Source: an uncultured bacterium
GTDB taxonomy: Bacteria > Bacteroidota > Bacteroidia > Bacteroidales > Paludibacteraceae
DNA length: 19,171 nt
Direction: 5' to 3'
Assembly (NCBI GenBank): GCA_946183755.1
Contig: CAMHCZ010000015.1
Span: forward strand, 1 to 19,171
Within the stretch, counting starts at the first letter, position 1, and each line of letters starts with the position of its first letter. The position numbers and the translations under genes were made by a program. The notes under the pieces were generated by a model. That model ran no database searches. It saw only the letters and a program-made list of their open reading frames with translations, and was not told the DNA's origin. This document shows positions 1-5,581 of the stretch, in pieces.

Positions 1-11
1 TTATGCCCGTA

Positions 12-63
12 GTCAACCTTGACATTCTCGGACGTGTGGATTTCTTGTTTTTATATTTGTGTC
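12..63 (+). repeat. Direct repeat copy 1: promoter-like unit
   Basis: This 52-bp unit recurs at 235-286 with only three mismatches. It opens with the perfect dyad GTCAACCTTGAC (12-23) and ends with TATATTTG (52-59), a match to the Bacteroidota -7 element TAnnTTTG. No TTTG lies 19-21 nt upstream of the -7, so the conserved dyad could be an activator site that replaces a -33 element. That role is inference; the repeat and dyad are read directly. Confidence 0.75.
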
Positions 64-231
64 AAATCTCCGAGGCTCCTTGTGCGTTATGGACGTTGTT
101 TTAGGGGACTTTATGTCATCTATTGGGTACAGAGTAAAATCGCTGGACAATCTGTTCGGTGATATAAAGGGTAAAGAATTATGCGACTTGGTCATTGTGA
201 CAAAATGCAATTCTTTGCCCTTCTTTTATCA
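60..231 (+). ncRNA. Candidate small RNA 1, unidentified
   Basis: About 165 nt lie between the -7-like element of repeat copy 1 and a hairpin at 166-223 with a downstream T-rich run. No reading frame here looks like a protein: the one open plus frame runs straight through the second repeat copy. I infer a short non-coding transcript that starts near 65 and ends near 230. I do not recognise an RNA family. A leader RNA or degenerate intergenic sequence remains possible. Confidence 0.3.
166..228 (+). terminator. Long hairpin with T-rich tail, terminator-like
   Basis: AAAGGGTAAAGAATT (166-180) pairs with the complementary arm at 209-223 through one G-T wobble and is followed by TTCTTTT. The 28-nt gap is itself partly folded: GTCA-TTG-TGAC at 191-201. 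The long loop is unusual for a simple terminator, so this may also be a functional RNA hairpin that ends candidate RNA 1. Confidence 0.4.
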
Positions 232-234
232 AAT

Positions 235-286
235 GTCAACCTTGACATTCTCGGACGTGTGGATTTTCTGTTTTTATATTTGTGCC
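235..286 (+). repeat. Direct repeat copy 2: promoter-like unit
   Basis: Second copy of the unit at 12-63, offset by exactly 223 bp and identical at 49 of 52 positions. It keeps the GTCAACCTTGAC dyad (235-246) and the TATATTTG element (275-282). The sequences downstream of the two copies are unrelated, so what is duplicated is the promoter-like part and not a whole gene. Confidence 0.75.
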
Positions 287-468
287 AGAAAGATGCTTAT
301 TCCAGTGTGTGGGCGAGTATTCGGACCGCTGGCGCATAGAAAAGGCACAAACTAAATGCTCGTGTTCATTTCGGATGGTGTCCGAAGAACGTCTAAGGTC
401 TTTCTTTTTAAATCCCGTGCAGCGGTGGAACATAACCGTTGAGTGAACCACTCAGCGGTTTTTTGTTT
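283..468 (+). ncRNA. Candidate structured small RNA 2, unidentified
   Basis: Between the second promoter-like unit and a strong terminator (434-468) the sequence is rich in nested complementarity. Pairs are ATGC 293-296 with GCAT 334-337, CCAGTG 302-307 with CGCTGG 327-332, and CGA 314-316 with TCG 321-323. A separate hairpin pairs GTTC..TTCGGA with TCCGAAGAAC (364-390) around loop TGGTG with a 2-nt bulge. TGTGCC (281-286) also matches GGCACA (344-349), but it would lie at or before the expected start, so that helix is doubtful. No protein frame is convincing. The family is unknown to me; 6S-like and Bacteroidales-specific RNA families are candidates to test. Confidence 0.4.
434..468 (+). terminator. 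Intrinsic terminator
   Basis: AACCGTTGAGTG (434-445), loop AAC, CACTCAGCGGTT (449-460): a 12-bp stem with one wobble pair, followed by a T-run to 468. No plus-strand protein gene precedes it in the window, so a transcript from 1-433, probably non-coding, must end here. Confidence 0.75.
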
Positions 469-553
469 TCTCAAGTTTGCCAACAATGGCGTTCTTTATG
501 TCGTAGGACTTTTTGCGTCGTCATGCATTACCTGCGTTTTGTGAAAATGTATT

Positions 554-561
554 TATATTTG
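554..561 (+). promoter_or_regulatory. Probable -7 element for the hydrolase gene
   Basis: TATATTTG matches TAnnTTTG and lies about 30 nt before the ATG at 591. No TTTG is present at the usual 19-21 nt spacing, so the match is partial. Confidence 0.45.
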
Positions 562-590
562 TAAGGTTAAGTAAAAAAGAATAATCTTAT

Positions 591-1682
591 ATGAGAACTC
601 TGAAGTCAATCTTACTCTTAGCTGCATGCTCCATGGCTGTCAATTTATCGGCGAGGATAGCAGGCGGCAAAATCGAAAACATCCGCGAACAAATCCCCGA
701 AACGTATAACTGCGAGATATATCTCCCTCCCGGCTATAGTCCATTGACGAGCACTAACACGCCAGTCGTCATGTTCCTGCACGGACGCAGCATGAGCGAA
801 GGACTCGGAGGATATAAGTACGGCCCGATAGCGAGCATCAGAGAGGGCAGCATACTGTGGAACGCCGAGGCTGCCATAGTAATCGAGCCGAATGCCATAG
901 GCAACGAGGGATGGAGCTCGCAGAAACTGCATAAGCTGTATGAGTTCGTGAAGGAGCATTACGCCGCCGACTGGGACCGGTTCTACGTCATAGGAATGTC
1001 CATGGGCGGATGGGGCACGCTCAACTATGTGAACAAGTATTACGACGAAGTGGCTGCGTGTGTAGGCATATGCGGAGGATGCGACACGAAAAAGCCGTGC
1101 GGACTGAACAAAGTGCCGACTGTCATAATCCACGCCGCCGACGACGCCACAACGTCTATCAAATACTCCGACGCAGTGGTCGAAGGCATGAAACAGTGCG
1201 GACCTACGGACCTGCTCAAGTACGTAAGGCTGTCGAGCGGAGGGCACTCGCTGATAGATTACTTCCTGAGATACAACCTGTACGACTGGCTGTTCAAGCA
1301 CAACAGAAACACGCGAAAGCTTTATCCTGAAAAATTCACTACGGAACACGCTGTGATGCTCGACGAGAATGTAATCTGGAACGGAGCTTCGGTGAAGACG
1401 GCGTATATCGATGCCGAAGATATAGCAAAGATAAAGGCGCGTACTCCGAACAGGAAAGCCGCTGCTAAAACCGCAGCCAGCAAGCCGGCGCAGACGACCA
1501 CGACCGCGCCAGCCGCCACGAAAACAAGCACCGCCGCCACTGCGCAGCCAAAGACAACCGCTCCTGCCGCTGCGCCAGCGAAAACGACTACGACTCTGAC
1601 ACCGCAGCAGAGAATGCAACTGAACAAAGCCGCTGCGAAGGCTAAGGCGAAAGCAAAGAAAAAGAAGAAAAAGAAAAGATAG
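591..1682 (+). CDS. Secreted alpha/beta hydrolase (esterase/peptidase-like) with basic low-complexity tail
   Basis: A 363-residue exported serine hydrolase. A signal peptide (about 1-21, hydrophobic SILLLAACSMAVNLSA) is followed by an alpha/beta-hydrolase core. FLHG (62-65) fits the oxyanion loop, GMSMG (135-139) carries nucleophile Ser137, Asp184 or Asp185 in HAADD is the likely acid, and His219 in GGHS the base. The core resembles the predicted peptidase/esterase group (COG4099-like) and PHB-depolymerase relatives; the substrate cannot be read from sequence. From about residue 284 the protein becomes an Ala/Thr/Pro/Lys tail ending in a run of lysines. The tail stays in frame to a stop followed by a terminator, so it does not look like a frameshift product. 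It could bind anionic envelope polymers, which is inference. The gene stands alone between terminators. The start gives a good signal peptide and follows a TATATTTG element. Confidence 0.85.
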   Translation: MRTLKSILLLAACSMAVNLSARIAGGKIENIREQIPETYNCEIYLPPGYSPLTSTNTPVVMFLHGRSMSEGLGGYKYGPIASIREGSILWNAEAAIVIEPNAIGNEGWSSQKLHKLYEFVKEHYAADWDRFYVIGMSMGGWGTLNYVNKYYDEVAACVGICGGCDTKKPCGLNKVPTVIIHAADDATTSIKYSDAVVEGMKQCGPTDLLKYVRLSSGGHSLIDYFLRYNLYDWLFKHNRNTRKLYPEKFTTEHAVMLDENVIWNGASVKTAYIDAEDIAKIKARTPNRKAAAKTAASKPAQTTTTAPAATKTSTAATAQPKTTAPAAAPAKTTTTLTPQQRMQLNKAAAKAKAKAKKKKKKKR

Positions 1683-1712
1683 CAGGCTTTTCCCCACTGC
1701 GTGAAAACTTAT

Positions 1713-1757
1713 AGCGCGTAAGAATGCACATATTGTGTTGTTCTTATGCGCTTTTTT
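1713..1757 (+). terminator. Intrinsic terminator of the hydrolase gene
   Basis: AGCGCGTAAGAA (1713-1724) pairs with TTCTTATGCGCT (1741-1752) with one wobble, and an inner CACA/TGTG pair closes the loop. A run of T follows. Confidence 0.8.
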
Positions 1758-1783
1758 ATGTCGTGTTTTTCCATTTTTTGAAT

Positions 1784-1791
1784 TACCTTTG
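1784..1791 (+). promoter_or_regulatory. Probable -7 element for the SulP gene
   Basis: TACCTTTG matches TAnnTTTG 22 nt before the ATG at 1814. No clean -33 TTTG is visible at 19-21 nt. Confidence 0.5.
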
Positions 1792-1813
1792 CGACCTATT
1801 TTTCCAATAAAAA

Positions 1814-3505
1814 ATGAAGTTAAACTTAGATTTTCATCCCCGCTTGTTCTCCACAATGAAGAACTATAGCCGTTCCACAGCCGTGGCGGACAGTATGGCG
1901 GGAATCATTGTCGGCATAGTGGCTCTGCCGCTTGCCATCGCGTTCGCTATTGCTTCGGGCGTGTCTCCGGAGAAAGGTATAATAACAGCGATTGTCGCAG
2001 GTCTGATAATCTCCGTCTTCGGCGGTTCCAAGGTGCAGATCGGCGGTCCGACGGGTGCGTTCATCGTCATCGTCTATGGCATAATCCAGAAGTTCGGACT
2101 CGAGGGACTGGCGCTCGCCACGCTCATGGCCGGCGTGTTCCTCATCGTGCTGGGACTGCTGCGTCTCGGCACCATCATCAAGTACATCCCTTATCCTATC
2201 ATCGTGGGATTCACTTCGGGTATCGCCCTGACGATATTCACCACGCAGGTCAAGGACCTTTTCGGTCTGACTGTGGAGAATGTCCCAGCCGACTTCGTTG
2301 GCAAGTGGGGCGCGTATTTCCAGAACTTCGGCTCTATTGACTTGTGGAGCACGTTGATAGGCGTTGTCAGCATTGTGGTGATATTTGTGACGCCTTTCTT
2401 CTCAAAGAAGATTCCGGGCTCGCTCATCGCCATCATCCTGATGACCGTGGCGGCTCTTCTGCTTAAGAACTACATGGGCGTGACGTCGGTCGAGACCATC
2501 GGCGACCGCTTCACCATCACGGCTTCGATGCCCGAACCGACAGTGCCTCTGCTCTCGTGGGAGGGCGTGAGGATGCTGCTCCCTTCGGCGTTCACCATAG
2601 CCATACTCGGCGCCATCGAGTCGTTGCTCTCGGCTGCTGTGGCAGACGGTGTCATCTCCGACCGCCACAATTCCAACACCGAGCTCATCGCACAAGGCTT
2701 CGCCAACATCGCGTCGCCTCTCTTCGGCGGTATTCCTGCCACAGGAGCCATCGCCCGTACAATGACCAACATCAACAACGGAGGCCGCACGCCAGTGGCT
2801 GGCATCGTCCACGCCATCGTCCTGCTGCTCATCTACGTGTTCCTCATGCCGCTCGCGCAGTACATTCCTATGGCTTGTCTGGCCGGCGTGCTTGTGGTCG
2901 TGTCATACAATATGAGCGGCTGGCGCGCGTTCTCGGCGCTGATGAAGAACCCTAAGTCCGATGTGCTTGTGCTGTTCGTGACATTCCTGCTGACTGTGAT
3001 TTTCGACCTCACCATCGCCATCGAGGTGGGCATGGTCATCGCTTGCTTGCTGTTCATGCGCCGTATGGCTGAGACTACCGATGTCAAGGTCATCATGGAT
3101 GAGATTGACCCTAACTCGGAGTCCGATGTTCAGCTGCATTCCGACGAGCACCTTGTCATCCCTGCAGGCGTCGAGGTTTACGAGATTAACGGTCCTTACT
3201 TCTTCGGCGCGGGTAACCGCTTCGAGGACGTGGCTGAGAATATGCGCAGCGAGAAGCCTAAGGTCAGGGTAATCCGTATGAGAAAGGTTCCTTTCGTGGA
3301 TTCGACAGGAATATACAACTTGACCAATATGTGTCTTAGAAGCCAGAAGAAGGGCATTCAGGTGGTTCTTTCGGGTGTCAATCCTAAGGTTCACGCCGCT
3401 TTGCACAAGGCTGGATTCTATAAACTGATAGGCGAGCACAACATTTGTCCTAACATCAACGTGGCTCTGCAGAGAGCGGAGGCGCTGACAGCAGGGGCGA
3501 AGTAA
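1814..3505 (+). CDS. SulP-family anion transporter with C-terminal STAS domain
   Basis: A 563-residue inner-membrane permease of the SulP/SLC26 family, the usual length for this group. The N-terminal two thirds are hydrophobic helices: early SulP-type GIVALPLAIAFAIASGVSP and GGPTGAF, then GIPATGAIARTMTNINNGGRTPVAG. A cytoplasmic STAS domain follows from about residue 450, with the conserved PFVDSTG segment at 493-499. Family members carry sulfate, bicarbonate, dicarboxylates or other anions by proton or sodium coupling. No carbonic anhydrase or sulfate-assimilation gene is adjacent, so the substrate is open. The first ATG is taken; Met15 (1856) is a possible alternative. The gene is monocistronic, bounded by a -7-like element and a bidirectional terminator. 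Confidence 0.93.
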   Translation: MKLNLDFHPRLFSTMKNYSRSTAVADSMAGIIVGIVALPLAIAFAIASGVSPEKGIITAIVAGLIISVFGGSKVQIGGPTGAFIVIVYGIIQKFGLEGLALATLMAGVFLIVLGLLRLGTIIKYIPYPIIVGFTSGIALTIFTTQVKDLFGLTVENVPADFVGKWGAYFQNFGSIDLWSTLIGVVSIVVIFVTPFFSKKIPGSLIAIILMTVAALLLKNYMGVTSVETIGDRFTITASMPEPTVPLLSWEGVRMLLPSAFTIAILGAIESLLSAAVADGVISDRHNSNTELIAQGFANIASPLFGGIPATGAIARTMTNINNGGRTPVAGIVHAIVLLLIYVFLMPLAQYIPMACLAGVLVVVSYNMSGWRAFSALMKNPKSDVLVLFVTFLLTVIFDLTIAIEVGMVIACLLFMRRMAETTDVKVIMDEIDPNSESDVQLHSDEHLVIPAGVEVYEINGPYFFGAGNRFEDVAENMRSEKPKVRVIRMRKVPFVDSTGIYNLTNMCLRSQKKGIQVVLSGVNPKVHAALHKAGFYKLIGEHNICPNINVALQRAEALTAGAK

Positions 3506-3528
3506 GTTCAGCCTCAGGCGAAAAAAAC

Positions 3529-3566
3529 AAGCGGGGCATCGGAGTTTCTCCTTTGTCCCGCTTTTG
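3529..3566. terminator. Bidirectional intrinsic terminator
   Basis: AAGCGGG (3529-3535) pairs with CCCGCTT (3557-3563), with GGAG/CTCC paired inside. T-runs flank it on both strands (TTTTGTT on plus, the complement of AAAAAAAC on minus), which suits its position between the convergent SulP and DUF721 genes. Confidence 0.8.
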
Positions 3567-3586
3567 TTATGCCGTAGTGTATATTT

Positions 3587-3877
3587 TCAGTTTATGCGCA
3601 CGTCTTTTATGACGTCCTTGCCGGTCTTCTCGTTGAGCTTCTGCATCAGTTGGGAGCGGTTGGCGAACAGTTCGCTGCGCAGTGCCGCCGAGTCGGTCTT
3701 GAGGAACAGGACTCCGTTCTCTATTCGTCGGTCCTTGATGAGGCTGGCGAATTCCTTTCCCAGCACGTCGTCCACAGCCGTCAGAGCGATGGTCTCGCTC
3801 AGTTTTCCGGACTCGTCGAGCCGTTGCAGGTGCTCTCTGATGACTTGTCCTATCGGCTTGATGTCGGTGCGCTTCAT
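3587..3877 (-). CDS. DUF721 / DciA-like protein
   Basis: A 96-residue soluble protein of the DUF721 group, to which the helicase-loader-associated protein DciA belongs. It shows the compact family pattern: an N-terminal helix (IGQVIREHLQRL), then the central VLFLKTDSAALRSELFANRSQLMQKLNEKTG block with the conserved L-R-x-E-L and late L-N. Related proteins act with DnaA/DnaB at replication initiation; assigning that role here is family inference. It begins 6 nt after the stop of the LysM glucosaminidase gene on the same strand, so the two are probably co-transcribed, an unobvious pairing of a cell-wall enzyme with a replication-linked protein. A bidirectional terminator lies just beyond its stop. 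Confidence 0.8.
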   Translation of the reverse strand: MKRTDIKPIGQVIREHLQRLDESGKLSETIALTAVDDVLGKEFASLIKDRRIENGVLFLKTDSAALRSELFANRSQLMQKLNEKTGKDVIKDVRIN

Positions 3878-3883
3878 CGGCTT

Positions 3884-4987
3884 TTATTTCTTCAGTCTTA
3901 TGACGTCACCTGCGCTCACCTGCTTGCCATAGACAAGTCCGTTTATGCGGTAGAGGCTGCGGAGTCTCACGCCTGTCTTCTGCGATATGTCGTAGAGAGT
4001 CTCGCCTTCCTTGGCAGTGTATGTGCCGGTGCCGGACTTCTTTTTCTTCGATATGTAAACGATGTCGCCGGCCTTAGGCTGTGCGCCGGTCTTCACGTCG
4101 TTGGCTTTGAGTATCTCGCTTGTGAACTTGCCGAACTCGTCAGCTATGGCCTCGTAAGTGTCGCCGTTCATCGCGATCACGCATTTCACGCCGTTTATCT
4201 TTTGCACATCGTGTGTTCTGTAAGATGAGATTTCGCCCATGTACTCGTCGTTGTCGGCGTATATAGCGTACAGTTCCTCGTCCTGGTCGGAGAGTTTCTT
4301 GCGCTGGCTGAAGAATCCCATCAGGCCGCTCTTGCCCTCTCTCTTGTGGCGCTTCTTGTTGCTGTATTTGCTCTTCTTTGCGTCTTTGTCTTTCTTCTTC
4401 TTGGCTTCTTTGCTCTTCTCCTCCTTGTGCTTCTTGCTCTTGCTGTCGCTTGCCTTGCTTTCAGCCGAGTTGTCCACCTTGCCTTTGTCTAATTCGTCGA
4501 GGTTGTATGTCTCAATGAGTCCGATGAGCAGTTGAGCGTATTTTGGGTTAGTGGCGTATCCTGCCTTTTTCAGTCCGTAAGCCCATCCCTTGTAGTCGGT
4601 CTTTGAGAGCTGGAACAGCGATGCGTATCTTGGGTTCTTGCGCAGGAACTGCGAGTGGTCTTCGTATGATTCTAATGCGCTGTTGTATTTGCGGAAACAT
4701 TCGTGCTTGGCGTCGTCGTCGTGGTAAACCTTCTCGCCGGTCCACGACTTCTGGCACTTGATGCCGAAGTGGTTGTTGGATTCTCTTGTCAGCTGGCTTT
4801 TTCCTGCGCCGGATTCGAGCAGTCCTTGCGCCATGGTGATGCTGGCAGGTATGCCGTAGTTCTGCATTTCTGTTATGGCGACATTCTTGTACTTCTCTAT
4901 GTATTCGAGGTAAGTCTTGTTCTGAGTCTGTGCCATCAGTGCGAAAACTGAGAGCTGCAGAGCCAAGGCGCAAATTATTTTCTTCAT
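3884..4987 (-). CDS. Secreted glucosaminidase (GH73-type) with two LysM domains
   Basis: A 367-residue exported peptidoglycan hydrolase. A signal peptide (about 1-19, ending FALMAQ) leads into a GH73/FlgJ-like glucosaminidase domain (about 25-165) with the typical ITMAQGLLESGAGKSQLTRE segment; Glu58 is the likely catalytic acid. NNHFGIKC (71-78) and GYATNPKYA (143-151) are also family hallmarks. A highly charged Lys/Ser/Glu linker (about 170-218) separates it from two C-terminal LysM repeats (about 268-313 and 321-366) that bind glycan chains. Its likely job is remodelling or septal splitting of the wall in the periplasm. It is the first gene of a two-gene operon with the DUF721 gene and is divergent from cytidine deaminase. 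Confidence 0.92.
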   Translation of the reverse strand: MKKIICALALQLSVFALMAQTQNKTYLEYIEKYKNVAITEMQNYGIPASITMAQGLLESGAGKSQLTRESNNHFGIKCQKSWTGEKVYHDDDAKHECFRKYNSALESYEDHSQFLRKNPRYASLFQLSKTDYKGWAYGLKKAGYATNPKYAQLLIGLIETYNLDELDKGKVDNSAESKASDSKSKKHKEEKSKEAKKKKDKDAKKSKYSNKKRHKREGKSGLMGFFSQRKKLSDQDEELYAIYADNDEYMGEISSYRTHDVQKINGVKCVIAMNGDTYEAIADEFGKFTSEILKANDVKTGAQPKAGDIVYISKKKKSGTGTYTAKEGETLYDISQKTGVRLRSLYRINGLVYGKQVSAGDVIRLKK

Positions 4988-5033
4988 TAGTCTTGTTGCG
5001 TTTATGTATGCGACAAAATGTGCTTTTTAAATC

Positions 5034-5041
5034 GCAAAAAT
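5034..5041 (-). promoter_or_regulatory. Probable -7 element for the glucosaminidase operon
   Basis: Read on the minus strand this is TATTTTTG, a TAnnTTTG match about 47 nt before the start at 4987. No clear -33 is seen. Confidence 0.4.
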
Positions 5042-5065
5042 AACATAATTATCCAATAGTTTTGT

Positions 5066-5073
5066 TATGTTTG
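5066..5073 (+). promoter_or_regulatory. Probable -7 element for cytidine deaminase
   Basis: TATGTTTG fits TAnnTTTG and lies 22 nt upstream of the ATG at 5096, which implies a very short leader. It shares a 108-bp divergent region with the glucosaminidase promoter. Confidence 0.4.
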
Positions 5074-5095
5074 CTGAAGATATGACCAAAAGAAA

Positions 5096-5581
5096 ATGAG
5101 TTTGTCACAAGTTACATTCACTTACGAAAAGTTGAGTCCTGAGTCGCTGCCGCAGGAGTGGCAGAGCCTGGTCGTTGCCGCCAAGGACGCTGCCGAGCAT
5201 GCTTACTCGCCTTACTCGCGGTTCAGTGTGGGCGCGGCTGTGCTTACAGACGGCGGACATGTGGAGATAGGCAGCAACCAGGAGAATGCGGCTTATCCGT
5301 CGGGACTGTGCGCCGAGCGTGTGGCTGTCTTTCACGCCAACGCCAAGCATAGCGACGAGGCTGTGACAAAACTCGTTATCGTGGCTAAGAGCGGCGGCGT
5401 GTTCACCGATTCGCCTATAACTCCGTGCGGCAGTTGCCGTCAGGTGCTTTGCGAGACGGAGCAGAGGTTCGGCGTCAAAATGCAGATTCTGATGTACGGC
5501 AGCCGTGAGTGCTACCTTGTGGAGTCGGCTTCATGCCTTCTGCCGCTTTCGTTCGGCTCGGAGTCGCTCGGCGGCAAGTGA
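5096..5581 (+). CDS. cdd: Cytidine deaminase
   Basis: A 161-residue zinc enzyme that deaminates cytidine and deoxycytidine to uridine and deoxyuridine in pyrimidine salvage. The small, single-domain length fits the homotetrameric class. Both zinc motifs are intact: C72-A-E74 in LCAERVA (Cys72 ligand, Glu74 proton shuttle) and P110-C-G-S-C114 in PCGSCRQ (ligands Cys111 and Cys114). The substrate-binding segment SPYSRFSVGAAV (38-49) and NQENAAYPSGLCAER are also typical. The TGA stop at 5579-5581 is directly followed by the stop of the convergent surface-protein gene, with no spacer and no visible intrinsic terminator. Confidence 0.95.
   Translation: MSLSQVTFTYEKLSPESLPQEWQSLVVAAKDAAEHAYSPYSRFSVGAAVLTDGGHVEIGSNQENAAYPSGLCAERVAVFHANAKHSDEAVTKLVIVAKSGGVFTDSPITPCGSCRQVLCETEQRFGVKMQILMYGSRECYLVESASCLLPLSFGSESLGGK

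Noticed and set aside
12..286. CRISPR-like repeat pair
   Set aside because: Only two copies of 52 bp with a 171-bp gap, no further units and no cas genes; promoter features explain the conservation better.
59..355. 98-codon open frame on the plus strand through the left-end region
   Set aside because: It needs a GTG start inside the promoter-like repeat and reads straight through the second repeat copy and both hairpin regions. Composition is not protein-like.
13..451. Two minus-strand frames ending in the same NPHVRECQG peptide
   Set aside because: The shared C-terminus is only the antisense reading of the 52-bp DNA repeat; the rest of the two frames is unrelated.
1455..1682. Frameshift as the origin of the hydrolase tail
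   Set aside because: The same frame runs on to a stop followed closely by the terminator, and the tail has a consistent basic composition.
645..1856. 403-codon minus-strand frame opposite the hydrolase
   Set aside because: It mirrors the biased codons of the real gene, is rich in Arg/Ser low complexity and crosses the terminator.
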